Source: Venturia oleaginea (taxonomy: Eukaryota; Ascomycota; Dothideomycetes; Venturiales; Venturiaceae). From it: DNA of 64,000 nt. Below are positions 1 through 13,289 of the stretch, piece after piece (position 1 is the stretch's first letter; every line of letters starts with the position of its first letter). The position numbers and the translations under genes were made by a program. The stretch spans positions 62,001 through 126,000 of the forward strand of contig JABMLP010000034.1 of assembly GCA_013176395.1 (NCBI GenBank), written 5' to 3'. Under the pieces are notes generated by a model. That model was not told the DNA's origin and searched no databases. It saw nothing but the letters and a program-made list of their open reading frames with translations.

Positions 1-3000
1 ATTCCGTCCAAATCGCTTCAAATCCCGCAATCAAATATGTTGACCGGAATAAAGGATGCCTCACGCCGCCTTGTCCTTGCTGATGTGGAGATCTGGGTCG
101 CGGATGGTCTCGGTGCCTGGGAGAATGCCAATGTTCATCGAGCAGATGCTTGTTCCGAAGTCGCAAATCTTATCAAAGGCTATGTTGATGAAGCGTCAGC
201 CGCTTACACGAGGGATCCAGTATCCCTTTCGGCAATGTATCTCACAGCTCTCAGCCTCTGGGTATGTCTAGATAAGATATCAACCAGACACGAAGAAATT
301 CTCTTGGACTACGAGCCAGGTTTCCCGCTGGCGTTGTTCGACCCACTCTTACTGCCAAAGAAGTGTCAGATGGAGCGTTTGCTAGCAGTGGAGCAGCATA
401 TTGCGGCCAGGAAATCGAGATCCAAACCATCCTTTCCTACAGTCTTCGGCTCTTTCAGTTCAAAAAAGTCTCTTGCAGTCCAATACTTTGACAAGTCTAA
501 GTCACACCAAAATCTACTGGCAGATATTGAGCGCAAAGCCCATGCGATCCGAGAGAAGAAGAGACAAGAACTCATCCGCAAGGAAAAGCAGCTGAAAAAG
601 CTGGAAGCCGATGCCAAGGCAGCTGAACACGAAACGGTGACAAAGTATTCATGGAACAGACGAACTCGCCAATCTAAGCCATATGAACGCCACCTTGGTT
701 CTTGCTCAAAGTGTGATTTGACAAAACAGGCGGCAAACATGAGCATTGATGTTCACGAATGGACGCTCCCGTCAGACACCCTCCAAGCCAAAGCTGCGGT
801 ATTTGAGTTGAAGTGTCCAGCAACAATAAGCATATGGAGGGAAACCACCTACTACTTGCTCTCCGACGTGTTCACTCCCGCATCAACGAGGAAGGAGGCC
901 GGTAACAATGGCCAGCGTGGAATGTATCGACTCAGGACCTATGATGGTTTAAGTTCACATCACAAACTGACTCCGAAGCGCTTGGAAGTAGCATCAATGG
1001 CGAAGCCATTCGCAACATCTCATTACCGGTCAAAGCCTGTCTCAATTGCCACCGAAAGCAACATCTGCGTCGCCCATGCACTCCGTTATGAGATATATGA
1101 CTCTACATGGGACGCAATGGCTATTCGGTTTCTAGGCCAGTGTGGCATTTGAGAGACTTGCTCGCAACAGGTACCGAATGGGCCGTATCGGTCTCTGCAA
1201 CGATTCGTGTCGGACACCATACACACATCGAACCAAATTCTAGCAGACCAATCTCTTTGCCCGCCAGAAATTGCGATCGATGAGTTTCTTACATTTGGTC
1301 ATTTTCGCAGCGGCCACCGTTTGCAATGGGAGAACATCGCCCTTGCTCTAGCTGATGGTACTCTGAAATTCAACCAAGAGGCGGCACACATCCTGGTTAC
1401 GCAAGCAGCCCATGAGATTGGCCCTTCTTCTCCTGGTAATAGCGATGTTCTCAGAGAGTCCCATATATTGTTGGAGGACGCGTCTTTTGCCAAGGACATC
1501 GTTGAGTCTCTTCAGTCTGCCGTGAGCGCCACCGAAGAGAATTGGCAAGGCGCAACATCTATCAAAACTTTCATCGCACTTGCGCTTCGAATACTGTCAA
1601 TCTCGTCCCATGCAGAAGTACGCCGTCGGTGCCTGGATGTGTTGACTGTGGCTCGTCAAGCAACTCTGTCCTGGCTACAAGATTTGGCCGCAAAGGTTCG
1701 GGCTTGTGACGACGACGTGGAACAAAAGACGTGGACCAATTCTGCTCTGGAAGTCGGTCTTTCTTGCTCCAGCACCTTTGATGTGGACATAGCCGACATG
1801 CAAGACATGCTTTCAACAGGAAACACTCTCGCAGTTTTCATCGAATGCGCCGTCACAATTCATGACATTTGTCCAGCTTCGATCACGGGCTTGACACAGT
1901 CAATTCAGCACTCGCTTTTCTCGTTTTACAAAATGACTCGAACTATGGAACCAATTGTGTACGACATCGTGACGAACGATTCGATTGGGATAGATCATGG
2001 TTTAGGTCAATTGTGGACTTCCTATCGTCCTGGCACTTCTTGGAGGGCTGCCAAAGTCGGCATCAAGGAGTGGATTAGGACCGAAACTTTTGGGGACCAG
2101 GAGACCAGATCACTCGTGGTTCATCTCAACTTGTTGACTGGCAGTCTACTTGTTGACGGCTCCCCGCTCTGTCGATTACCTCGCAATTATGAGACTCACG
2201 CCTCCTATCAGCGACTATTTGGTGCAGTAGGTCTAATCATCACATCTAGAAAGTTTCTCGCTAACACAGAGTTCAGAAAGTCCTTGGCGTGATGCCTTCA
2301 GCCATGACAGGCATGTGTTATGGTAGCCGCGAAGCTGTATTTGGGCACCAAGTAAGCTTAGTGTGGATTAAGATATCGACGTCGCATGTCTTTTTGCTCC
2401 AAATACTGACATTTTGAAACAGCTTGACCTTGCACTGCGCGATGGGATTCTGGTCATCCGAGCTACTAATGACGAGAGAAAGTTCGAGATTATTCCGCCA
2501 AACTCGTTGCACGGCGATTTCCCACCGGCGTTCATTAACAGTTACTCTCACTGGCTCGACCTCGCAAGCAATGAAGTCGAGTTCCGACCTCTGGATAATC
2601 CTTGGGAGACCAAAAATTACAATTGGACTATCAGTAACTTGCGGTCTCAGCAGTGTCGGATGATGAAGGATGCTGTTTGTCATGTCGACATGCATTCTCC
2701 GACTGTTCGCGCTATTTCTCGGGTTTTGAGCCCAATCGAAAAGCGAGACCACATCCACGTCTCTTTTACAGATACGCTAGAGAACTTGGAGGTAGTTCTT
2801 CCACGTTTGAAGCTCGATTTCTTCGTCAACAAAGCACAAGATCTTGAGTGCAAGCAGCGACGTGGCATGATTATCGACCTTCGTCAGTCTTGCGATGCGT
2901 TCACAGGTCTGAGAAACAAGCTCATACTCCGCTCGCCCCGGGATGCATCGCGAAGCATTGTGGTCCCGCATGGAGCGATCCACAGCAATATCACAGGAAA

Positions 3001-6000
3001 CCACGTTGAGGTTTATATCAGCACTGGTGTGAGTGGAGATGTGCCATACCACTACTATGAGCTCGATGTCCTGTTGCAGCGCCTTACCGATAACGGCCGA
3101 CTGAGCAGCGTCTTGTTCCGGACACTGCTACATGCTATGACCAGTCACTGCCTTCCCGACAAGTTCACTGCGAGAACAGGAACTGAACAGGCCATTCACT
3201 GTTTGAAAGAAGCCGGCACGCGGTCATTTCGAATTCTTGGTAGTGGAGAGATTGGATTATTGAAGACCATCGCTAGTCTCACTCCACGTCGGGTGTACTA
3301 TCCTCCTCATTTACAGGAAATGCAAACTGTAACCTGGGGTTCCGGTCTTCATCCCTCATCACAGCACGAATGCTTTTCAAGCCTTGTCAACGATATATTC
3401 CAAATTGCTCGCGAGCAGCAGATCTTTCACGACTCCGGAAATCTTCCAAAGGCGTCTGAATTTGGGCTTGAGAGTCTCTTGACCAGAGCCATCACTCACC
3501 AAAAAGTATTCCGTGCTCCTGATTTCGGCGCCGAGAACGTAACAGCAGCTGCTGATGTCGCGTATTCTGCGATAGCAAGACCCAGGGAGCAAGCTATTTG
3601 CCAGCTCTCAAACTCAGTCAATCTGTGGGATACCCAACTCGCCGTATCATTCACACTTCTGCGCGACATAGAAGGATGGTCTCAATCAGTGAAAGGCATC
3701 ACTCAGCTCAACTTCAGAGCCCTAGGCTTCGACAAGTCTTGGCTCGGTTCCATCAAGGATATGCCAAGTCAATGGTGCAGTCTGGTGGCGCTGTTCGCTT
3801 GCAGCGACGAAAAGATCCACAAGTACAGGATCAAGTTTTTTCTCTCAACACTGATGTACTCGAGCCCAAACAGCGACCGCTTGATACAAACACTCCTCAG
3901 TTTCGCCACTGTACCACAACTGCGAACTTTGAGCTTTCCGGACCAGCTACTTTATTCGTTATCTAATGGCTATGCGCCAGATGAGTCCGAACTCGTTGCT
4001 CTCATCACAGCCAATGCGAAGGGATTCTACCAAAGCCCCGAATCCAAATTACCCAAATTGGACTCAGAGCATTCCGAAGCTCAAGCAGATGCACGTAGAC
4101 GTTTCTTGCACGAAGAGCAGCGTCAGAACCATGCAACTGACCTTGAAGCGAATTTTGTGTCGCAATGGCCCTCTGCTACTGTTCAATTGCCCACCGATGC
4201 CAAATTCACGACTTATTTCGATGTTGGACCAATATCAAGCGCTGCCAGCCTCAAGTTTGCCAGTTGCCTCAGAAACAAGGCGTTCAAAGAATTTATCAGC
4301 CAGGTGCAATCGATTCTGGACACACTGAAGTCATCTCAGAATGTTTCTGATACATACACCGTTCCCACCACCACTCTGATTCCATCATCGGTCGCAAATC
4401 CCTGCGTCAATTGGGACCGCCTTTTTCAGAGCAGAGCACCGTCAATCGAGTCTGTCAATGGCCTGTCTTTCGACGATTTCTTGCAGAAGTCTCCCGCTGG
4501 TAAAGATCACCATCGGACTCGGGAACTCCTTGATCGGATGCTTGCTTTGGCTAGCGACCAATATGAGAAACACTACTGCTTAGATATGGTGCAGAGCTTG
4601 AAGTCCTTGGAGGAATCTAGTCAAGAGATACAATTCGTCTCTGGAGATGATAATGAGCCGACTCTTCACTAGATGCTTCAAGATGCAGTGGACCGATATC
4701 AAGTCCATATCGAAACTTCGCTTGCCTTGATTAAAGCTGCGTTTCTTGCCAAGGCCACACTGGCTGACAAGCTGGCACATGATGCTTCCATGTGGCCACG
4801 AATGTCTCCTACTGGCTTGCTGCAACATCTGTTTGGGTCTAGAGCTATCTCGTCTGAATGGATCCGCGCCTTGATTCAATACGGTACCGCTATTGCCAAG
4901 ATACAACACTGTCGACGTGCGCTTGCCTTGATCAAGAACCCATCTGAGCTCTTGAGAGAGCTCTTGAATCGCGGACATGTAGGATGGAATGCTGAAGAGC
5001 ACCCTGAATGGCTGCTATTTGAGATCGAGAACAACATCTTCATCCGCTCGACACAAGCGCAGATCGCCAAAGAAATGCTTTCACCCTCCTCTGGTAGCAA
5101 TTGTTGCTATCAAATGAATATGGGCGAAGGCAAGAGCTCAGTCATTACTCCGATCATTGCAGCCACTCTTGCAAAAGGATTGCTTTTGCCTCGCGTAATC
5201 GTCCTACCAGCTCTTGCGGCCCAAATGTTTCACATAATGCTTCAGAAGCTAGGTGGAATGCTTAACCGTCGAGTGGTGAGTTTACCATTTTCTCGATCAG
5301 TGCAGCTGTCTTCCACGCAGGCTGCTGCTGTGCACAAGATCTACGAGAAATGTCTTCTCGAAAAATGTGTTGTGCTTTGCCAGCCCGAGCATATTCTTTC
5401 ATTCGATTTAATGGGCATCGAGAAATCTCTCGCCGACTCAGATCACCTTCTGGGATCTCAGCTTGTTGCGACACAGCAGTGGATTGATCGCAATACTCGG
5501 GACTTAGTTGATGAGAGCGATGAGATACTGAACGTCAAGTTTGAACTGGTCTATACTATTGGCATGCAGAACTCGGTCGATTTTTCCCCTCATCGCTGGG
5601 TCATTGCGATGACAGTCCTCGGGATCCTGCAGGATTGCTTGATGACGAGGTTGGAAGAACTTCAGGAAAACTTCCCTGATGGCTTCCAAGTTCATCAGTC
5701 AGACGCTGGAGAGATACCCCGTCTGCAGACTCTTCAATCTCAAGCTGGTGAGATGTTGCTTGAGATGGTTGTCTATCAGATTCTCAACACAGGCTTACCA
5801 GGCTTTCCTGTCTGGACACTTGAACCTGAAGAGAAGCAAGAGCTATTCATATATATCTCCGATGTCAACAAACCTCCTCCATGCTCGTCACCGAAATTGG
5901 CCGCATTATTTAATTTGGAGCACAGCAGGAAAATGCTATTACTACTTAAAGGTCTCTTCGCCCATGGTGTCATGCTCTTCGTGTTTCAACACAAGCGCTG

Positions 6001-8323
6001 GAGGGTCACGTACGGACACGACTTCCCCCGAAGCTTTCTGGCTGTGCCCTATCGCGCCAAAGATCTTCCATCCTTGCGTTCCGAGTTCAGTCATCCAGAT
6101 GTTACTGTCATCCTCACTTGCCTCAGCTATTACTACGAAGGACTTTCGGATGAGCAGATGTTCCTTTGCTTTGAAGCACTGCTCGAATCTGACAGTCCAG
6201 AATCGGAGTACGACTTCTGGATATCACAGCAGATCGAGTGTCCAGTCGCGTTCCGCCACTTATCCGGTATCAACCTGAGGGATCGACTACAATGCCTTGA
6301 GAAAGTGTTTCCGCTCTTCCATCGCTCAAAGACAGTGATCGATTTTTACATGGCCCAACTAGTCTTCCCGAGAGAGATGAAAGAATTCCCCCAGAAACTA
6401 AGCTCATCAGGGTGGGATATCTCCCGTACCACCCACCATCCAATGACAGGATTTTCTGGCACGAACGACAGCAGGTACCTTCTTCCGCTATCTGTCACCC
6501 AAGCATATATTCCTGAGATGGTCCACACGAATGCTACAGTGTTGGACTGTCTTCTGCAGTCACACAATACCTACAGCATTATCCCGGATCCCGGCGACAC
6601 CAATTCTTTCCTCGAACTAGTCGTGGCTGCGGAGCCTCAAATTCGAGTCATTCTCGATGACGGCGCTTTGGTACTCGATTTGCGCAATGCTGAAGTAGCA
6701 CGCACCTGGCTAAAGCGTGTTCAGTCGCCAGACGTGGAGGCAGTCATATTTTTTGACGACACAGACGAACTTGTCGTTCTTACTCGAGATGGACGCGTAC
6801 AGTCGTTGCAAGAGTCGCCAATGCTCAAGCAGATGGACAAGTGTCTAGTCTACCTGGACGAGGCGCATACTAGGTAAGATAAACCTTGAAATACCTGTAT
6901 TGCGCCGCTAATGAAATCTCGTTTAGAGGTACGGACCTGAAGCTGCCTTCGTACTATCGTGCTGCTGCTATTTTGGGTATTGGTTTGGTTAAAGATCGTT
7001 TCGTTCAAGGTAAGTCCCACTCCAAAACGTGCTTCGTTAGATCACTAACATGCCATAGCCTGCATGAGAATGAGAAAATTAGCACTTGGCCAGTCAGTAA
7101 TGCTCTGCGCTCCTCACGAGATTCATCGTAAGATCATGGAGCGTGCAGGCCGGCCAATTACCAACAATGTCACTGTAGAAGACGTTCTCATCTGGACTAT
7201 GAGCACCACGCATGAATACACTAGAAAGGGTGTGCCGCTGTGGTGTATCCAAGCTATGCGCTTTCAAAAGCGTGAGATTGTCTGGCATGGTGCAGCACAG
7301 CCTGATGCGGTTCTCGAGCCTGAAGCAAAGCCCCTATCTGAGTGGTATGGCGTCCGAGAGAGTGAAGGTAGTGCAAAGTGGCTGCGTAGTTTTGGTGACG
7401 AAATTCTCAAAGTACGGCCAAAGGAAGTAGAGACGATCCATGCAAAGATGGTCGAATTTGGCACAGTCTCCATCGACGGCGCCGCTTTGGAAGAGCAGCA
7501 GGAGCGAGAACTTTCTCCGGAATCCGAACAAGAGCGACAACTGGAGCGACCACCAAAGATGAAGCCTATGCAACACGTTCTGCAAGCCGACTTGCTCCGA
7601 ATGGTAAAACAAGCATGGTTAGAGCCAGCATCCCCGGCCTTTATCCCAGCCTTCCGAGCTTTGGGTAAAACCAGCGCCTGCGACCACTTCAATCTCAAAG
7701 ACTTGCCCCAGGGACTGCTTGCGTCCAATGACTTCTCTCAGACAGTTCAAGCCCCGAAGAACGGGCAGCAGGATGATTTCATCAGACCAGTACAGTGGAT
7801 CTTGAGCTGTCCGAAGTCCCAATTGCTCGTCGTCATCAGCCTTTTCGAGGCTAACGAGCTCCACCCTCACATCCGCTCCCAGCGAAAGACAGCTCTTCAC
7901 GTCTATTCTCCACGTATCAAAGATTCAATGAGACCCCTCGACAACTTGCGATACTGTGCAGTCCCCAGCCGCATCGCTTGCGATCCCTTACCTGAGTCGT
8001 ACACTCGCATCCAGCTGAACCTGTTTGCCGGTCAGCTCTACTTCAAAGACCGCGAGGACTACAATTCAGCCTGCCGTTTCCTTGGAGTGGCATTCTGTGC
8101 TCCAAAAAAGGGCGTGAAGGTATCCACTAATGGCTTTGTTGCTGCGGAGGATCGCGAGGAGTATGATCTGTTGATGAAACGCGTCTGCACTATGGCTAAG
8201 AGCCCTGTAGACCTATTGAGAGCCGTGGTAGAGATGAGAAGAAAGGGCCAGGGTTATGGCAAGACGCACATGGGTATGTTGCTTGGTGGTGAGTTGCTCA
8301 AGGATCGTGCGTTCTCTGCTTAA
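1..8323 (+). CDS. Giant DUF6606/DUF3638/DUF3645 P-loop protein, 5' partial, two in-frame stops
   Basis: The frame is open to the left edge, so the 5' end is missing. Inferred exons are 1-2226, 2277-2351, 2423-6873, 6927-7009 and 7059-8323, which give 2,700 codons in register. Introns have GTAGGT, GTAAGC, GTAAGA and GTAAGT donors and CTAAC- or CTGAC-like branch sites. A Walker-A-like MGEGKSS lies near 5120-5140 and an acidic VDESDE near 5508-5525. YLDEAHTRGTDLKLP spans the intron at 6874-6926 and is characteristic of the DUF3638/DUF3645 family. A charged coiled-coil stretch lies near 540-640. Family members are usually about 3,000 residues and are often labelled ubiquitinyl hydrolase in databases; the real function is not known to me. 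TGA at 1150-1152 and TAG at 4670-4672 interrupt conserved sequence, and no convincing intron removes them. It may be a recent pseudogene or carry sequence errors. Confidence 0.85.
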
Positions 8324-8721
8324 GAATGTGCGACCTGAACAAAAAGAGTGTTGGTGCAGTAGGATATGATTGGGAGGCTATTTTGCCGCCTCTGTGGTAA
8401 CGTTGTTGGTGGTCACAGTCCTGGCGATATTGATGCAAATCATTCCAGGTTTTTTTGACTGCTGGCATTAGGATATACGCTTCCAATATAGACTCCATCT
8501 CGTATTTTTGCAGTCGCTGATGTGAAGCTCTCGCGCGACTGTCTTTCCACCCTTGATCTTGTTGGAAGGAGTATCCTCATGCTATTGCCTCCACCTGCGC
8601 CAGCGTGGCTACTCTCTGTCACTGGAGTTTGTTTACTGCCCAATTGGGCTTAGTGTATTACTATATAGCTGAGATCCTCCGGATCTCACCCTCAATACAC
8701 TTGTTACTCAACTTTCATACT

Positions 8722-9070
8722 TCAACAGATCTCACCCTTGATACATTCATCAAACCATGCAATCGCTTGATAGAACGCCTGCTCCTTCGCAAACAAGACC
8801 TGCTTATTACTCAAATCTCCACGCATAGCAAATGCATGAGAGACACCAGAGTACACAATTATCTGGTATGGGTTCCCAGATTCCTGCAAGACGATTTCTG
8901 TCTCATGTCGTTTCTCAGGAGGAAACACACGATCAGTTTCTATCGCAATGCCAGCTCGTCAATTCTACACCAACGTAATGATTGCAAAGAAAAATCACCA
9001 CCAGCAGCAATACTTGATGTCTCCTCAATCCCTTCACCTCCTCAGCAGTAAACCAACTCGGATGCGCAGA
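8722..9070 (-). pseudogene. Dienelactone hydrolase C-terminal relic
   Basis: On the minus strand a stretch with HPSWFTAEEVKG (about 9064-9029) is followed by SIAAG, then ETDRVFPPEKRHE, SGVSHAFAMRGD and FAKEQAFYQAIAWFDE, ending at a stop at 8722-8724. This is the usual C-terminal half of dienelactone hydrolases (alpha/beta hydrolases), including the GVSHGF-type histidine motif. A 59-bp intron (8998-8940, GTGATT...GATAG) restores the frame between AAG and ETD. The HPSW segment and the AAG segment are in different frames, consistent with one lost base. No N-terminal half with the catalytic cysteine is seen upstream. It is therefore a truncated, frameshifted relic. Confidence 0.65.
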
Positions 9071-9350
9071 TTTCCTCGCTCGAGAATATAAGGTTTTTGG
9101 TGGTAGGGTTACCCATGTGTACCGACACTAGGGTGGGCGGTAATTCTGTATAGATATCAACTTCGGCAGCTTTTGTAATTCTTGATTATGTCTTACGGTT
9201 GATATAGCGTTGAATTGCCAAGAGCAGTGGTTTAATGTTGTGAGATAGATGTGTCGGTGAAGCGGGACCGACATTACCGCAAGCGGTATTGTCTGCGAAG
9301 AGATGCTGGCCCCCTCACCCAGCTGTCCAAGTACCTCGAACGTAACCAAT

Positions 9351-9700
9351 ATGTCGTCCCCTCCCCTTCCGGTCCCTATCTCTCTCGCGAATCAAATCTT
9401 CCGCTCTACCTCTAACAGCTCCAATGGTGAAGTAAGCAACGGGACCGTCTTTCACTACTATCAAGAGACGGATGTCCAGGCAGACTACGGCGGTGGTAGT
9501 ATCATCAAATAGCTGCGGTACAAACGAATAAGAGGTTGGATGCATGGTATGCGCATGTGAACACCAGTGGAGAGCTTATGACTGATCGGTGCAGTACTGC
9601 ACCGGAAGTGCTGGAAAATGGAAAGCTCAGGATACATGATACGTGTCAGTGGACAAGCGGAGATCAGAGTAGAGAGACAAGTGGTGTCGAAGAAGTCTGA
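9351..9700 (+). pseudogene. Small N-acetylglutamate-synthase-like protein, frameshifted
   Basis: From the ATG at 9351 the frame reads FRSTSNSSNGEVSNGTVFHY and then DYGGGSIIK before a stop near 9509. In a shifted frame the family continues with RLDAWYAHVNTSGELMTD, STAPEVLENGKLRIHD, CQWTSGD and EEV, then a TGA at 9698-9700. The two halves match the N- and C-terminal parts of a short (about 115-residue) family that databases label n-acetylglutamate synthase, although it is unrelated to the arginine-pathway GNAT enzyme. A single indel near 9508-9512 separates them. No intron fits there, so the gene is probably dead. Confidence 0.6.
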
Positions 9701-9779
9701 AGTAGTGCACGGAGAAAATTGAGAATAAACTCTCTACCAGGTACATCATAGCTAACTACCTTCGTCTCAAGCCTTCGGA

Positions 9780-9990
9780 TCGAATGTATACATGCATGCC
9801 ACGCTATCATGGTGCTGCGTACAGTCTTGGGGTTACGCCAGTCATTCATGCTGGAGCCAGGCTGGTTCTGGGCAGAGAATTCTCGCACTCAAAGTTCTGG
9901 CTAGTACTCAGGCAGAATCAGGCCAATATTACAATAATACGTTACTTTGCCCCAAGTCCTTCTGAAGGACCTGTGTCCGAGACCACAGAA
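9780..9990 (+). pseudogene. Acyl-CoA synthetase (AMP-binding) internal fragment
   Basis: A short open stretch reads CMPRYHGAAYSLGVTP, then HAGARLVLGREFSHSKFW and LRQNQANIT. This resembles the central part of fungal fatty-acid transporter/acyl-CoA synthetases of the AMP-binding family (CMPLYHG...GRKFS...FW). Neither the upstream TSGTTG-type phosphate loop nor the C-terminal adenylation motifs are visible nearby. I read it as an isolated relic, one of three adjacent ones. Confidence 0.4.
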
Positions 9991-10231
9991 TGAAGTATTC
10001 GAGGGACATGGAGAGTGATTGTCAAGACTGGCCTCAGAACAGCGAAGGTCAACAATTTAGCATCAGAAGTTGGTAAAAGGGCACCGAGTCAAGCTCGAGA
10101 CCTCGATTGCCTTTCCAATGAGTTGCTCAGCAAGCCGTATTTGCAGTTCAGTTCCTTGACGACAATCGACAGTGTCTCTGCCTCTGCCATCATCGTGGCC
10201 TCTTTTGGCATCCGAAGCCCCCACCACCCCT

Positions 10232-12034
10232 TCATGTGAATGATGAGGCATCACGCTTATGCCGTGCCCCGAATGATCCGTCCCAAGCCACAACCTGCCC
10301 TGTGGCGTTTTGGCTTCTCCCACCGTCGTCAGTGAGACGCTGTCGGGTCCTAAACTTCTTTACCTTGGCCCCCAACTTGGCCGGAACACCGTCCTTGACG
10401 TCAAGCAAAGCTGTTCGGGAAAAAAGAAACGACTCTCCGGTATCCAGCTCGATAATTTCATCCATAAATCTCCGACCCTTCTTCGCAAAATCAGCACATG
10501 CACCTGCAGCGCCACCAACGTGGGCTTGTAACATTCCAAACCATTCAGGTGAATTGAATCCATGGACAAATGTCATTGAACATAAATCGAGGAATTTGGG
10601 AGAAACGGTAGGTTCTTGTGTCGCCACAACAACGCGTGCTGCGCGATGGCGTTGTTCTCGAACGGCTTTGAGAAGATTGTTTGTAAAATTCTCGGAGGCG
10701 GCACCGTTGTGCAGGTACTGTATCATGTTAGCATCGTGTTTGATTCCTTACTAAGTCAAGCTTATGTACATTGTGGGCTTCATCTAACCCAATAATCCTA
10801 CCACATGGAGTTTTTTCCAAGAAGATGGCCAAGGCAATGTCGAACAAGACACAAGCAGTGTTAGCATCAAGAGTCGGGTCGGTCAAATCGACAATAGTCA
10901 ACAATCCACGCTTGCCAACAAGAAGGGTATCGGATGTGCCTGATAGGCCAGTCATGACATTACCATATCTGTCTTTCTGCATGAAGCTCTCCAAAATGTC
11001 AAGCCGAAGCTTGAGAGGGCTATTCTGCTTATCAGAGAAGGCCTCTGCGTTAAGCTTTTGCTTAAACGTAGAGTAGCTAAAGGTGGAAGCTCCTTTGGAC
11101 GCTAAAGCTAGCTCTCGCAATATTCTCAGCAGCGTCTAGTCAAAATGTAAGCGCGGGGCCACACGATTTGATACCCAATCTCACCTGCAAGTAAAGCGGA
11201 GCGTTTTCGCTATCATCTCCAAAGGCCATCAACCGCTTGATACGCTCGGTGTTGAAATGAGCATCCTGAAGATAAAGCTCTCCAACTGTGAGATGGTTTT
11301 CAGCCCCAGGAATGGTGGCATACTTTCTCTTCAAATTCTCAAAGTTGCTCGGAGGAACCAATACATGGACAGGTATTCCTTGGGAACACAGATGGGCGGC
11401 TTCAGAAAGGCTACTGTCCATGCTGTCGAAATGGAAGACGAGTCCGGCAAGTGGCTCACTTAATTTTCCAATATTTTTGTCCTCCATGAGACAATCTTCC
11501 AGAATGCATGACCTATTCAAAATTAGCTGACACTTCGAGCATTGGGCATGGGAAAACGACAAACATCGTATGGCTCTTTCCACTCCCCTGCGAACCACAA
11601 ATGAAGGCGGACCATGGCGTATCGGTGTGAAGCATGACGGGATCTATGTCAATAGCTGGCAGATCATCGGGCAACTGTCCCGTGGGCATTGCTATCCCAT
11701 GTGGACTATCGCGAGAGGTTTCGGTCTTCGTATCGATGAGTGAGAGACCTTGAGATGCTTGGGATAACTCCTCCATTGCGCTGTCGGAGCCTGCTTCCGA
11801 TTCATCAAATGGCATAGGAATGACATGACCCAATAAAGCATATTGGGTGAAGTCTCCGAGTGAACTGGCGAGGGCAGCCTCTTTGGTGGACCAGGAGAAC
11901 AGCGGTGTCATCGTCAGTTGCTCTTGCATTCTTCGCCTCGTGGAGTTTCTTGATCCCGATTCGGTACCTTTGCGGAGGAACTTGACATAAGTCTGGCGCT
12001 CATCGCTCGCGACTTGAGGGTTCCCCATGGTCAT
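10232..12034 (-). CDS. P-loop ATPase (HerA/AAA-like), fungal family
   Basis: Four exons are inferred on the minus strand: 12034-11565, 11512-11185, 11135-10770 and 10717-10232. The introns are 52, 49 and 52 bp with donors GTTTGT, GTGAGA and GTACAT. They give 549 residues with every junction in frame. Exon 1 ends in Walker A, CGSQGSGKSHTM. Exon 3 ends in a Walker-B-like IIGLDEAHN that joins YLHNGAASENF in exon 4. Exon 4 also has VVVATQEPTVSPKFLDLC, an ATQE sensor-like motif seen in HerA/FtsK-type ATPases. The N-terminal 150 residues look disordered. The start at 12034 is the first in-frame ATG of this reading. The substrate and partners are not known. No break is seen. A shorter 34-bp last intron (donor GTAAGG) is possible but fits the DEAH-like region less well. 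Confidence 0.75.
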
Positions 12035-13289
12035 TTGGTTCTCAAAGGCTCGATAGGCTGCCTTGTGGTTTTTATCTGGTGGTACAACTGAAGGGGAATC
12101 CGCTGCTTTTTAAGCCTGATCTAAAGACTGCAGTTATTTGGCTAAGACACTTGCTTGTTTGCCATGGTCAAGAGGGAAAGACAAGCACAAAGAGTCGCCG
12201 AAGAAAGGCGACTTCCCATTGGTGATTGATGCAGCTTTTTTGTTTTCACCTTGTAGATGGATTTGCTAGGTGACAATCTTTCTTGAGCTTTCAGGGGTTT
12301 CCATCAAGCTTTGGAATTGCTGGTTAAAATTTGGCGCTGACCAGGTGATGGTTGTCGTAGAAGTAGGCGGTTGGCGTAGAACATGCCTAACTCTTTTCGG
12401 CGGCATCCATCTCAGGTTGAGAAACATCCTCCAGGCCCAACTCCAAGACAGCGACTGTATGCCTGGAAGTAGAGCTGCGGAGGTCTATCGCATCTCGAAC
12501 GCGTGTCGGGCTCGAAGGATTCCTCATTATGCGCTTAACAGCCTGGATTAAGCATTGGGAGATACAAATTAAGATCAATGGGATGTCTAGGACACTTCAG
12601 AGTCGATGCAGGTTGTTGATATTTAATGAGCGAGGGTAATGCGGAAGAGAGCTCAGGCAAGAGGTTGGTCGCGTAGTGAGCGCGCATGGGACGCGAAGAA
12701 GTTTCGTTGCTGGTTATCTGTTACAAGCCGGTGTGTACCGAAAGTACAAAGAAATATCAGGTCGGATATCTAGAAAATAAGAGTTTGATAGGTTCAGTTA
12801 GTTGGTGGTCGTTAAATATAAGTTAATGGTTGATGGAAAAACATTCGACGCTTGTCCTTATTGCATCATGTGACCGTATTTTTCATATCAAAATTTTGAT
12901 GGCAATTCTTGAACCTATAGTTTCCTCGCTTTTTCCTCTATAGAGTATGGAGATTATCACAATTATCGGAGCTGGCATCAGTCACGTTGTGCTGTTTGCT
13001 GTTGCTTTTCGGGCCGCAAGTTTTGCTCCACCGACGCGAATCCTTCCGCACAGAATCATAGATCCATCATCCCTCTTGAGCGAAAGTTCCCACCTGTCGG
13101 TTCATTCATGGCCAACGAGGCCGAGGCTCGAAAGCCAGGGTGGAAGCCCTGCATTTATATACACTCGGTTTTTCAACGCGTGTATCCAGCCGGCTACACA
13201 TATTTCACTCGTTTTCACAAGTCCCATCACAATAATCTCTCCCGCCCGGAGAGCCTCTGCCAACTAGATCCAGGTCCCCGACATCCACG
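12035..13289. other. Intergenic, no gene recognised
   Basis: About 1.25 kb between the ATPase start and the next relic. Short open frames exist but none shows a family motif or plausible exon structure. Part of it must be the ATPase promoter. Confidence 0.5.

Noticed and set aside
1129..1170. An intron removing the TGA at 1150.
   Set aside because: GTTTCT...CAACAG is in phase but only 42 bp, lacks a branch site and would delete sequence that looks conserved.
4600..4672. An intron removing the TAG at 4670.
   Set aside because: CACTAG could be an acceptor, but upstream GT sites (GTCCTT, GTCTCT) are poor, no branch site is visible, and the lengths fit badly.
8605..9051. 148-codon plus-strand frame.
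   Set aside because: It is the antisense of the dienelactone hydrolase relic.
10236..10754. 172-codon plus-strand frame.
   Set aside because: It is the antisense of the last exon of the P-loop ATPase.
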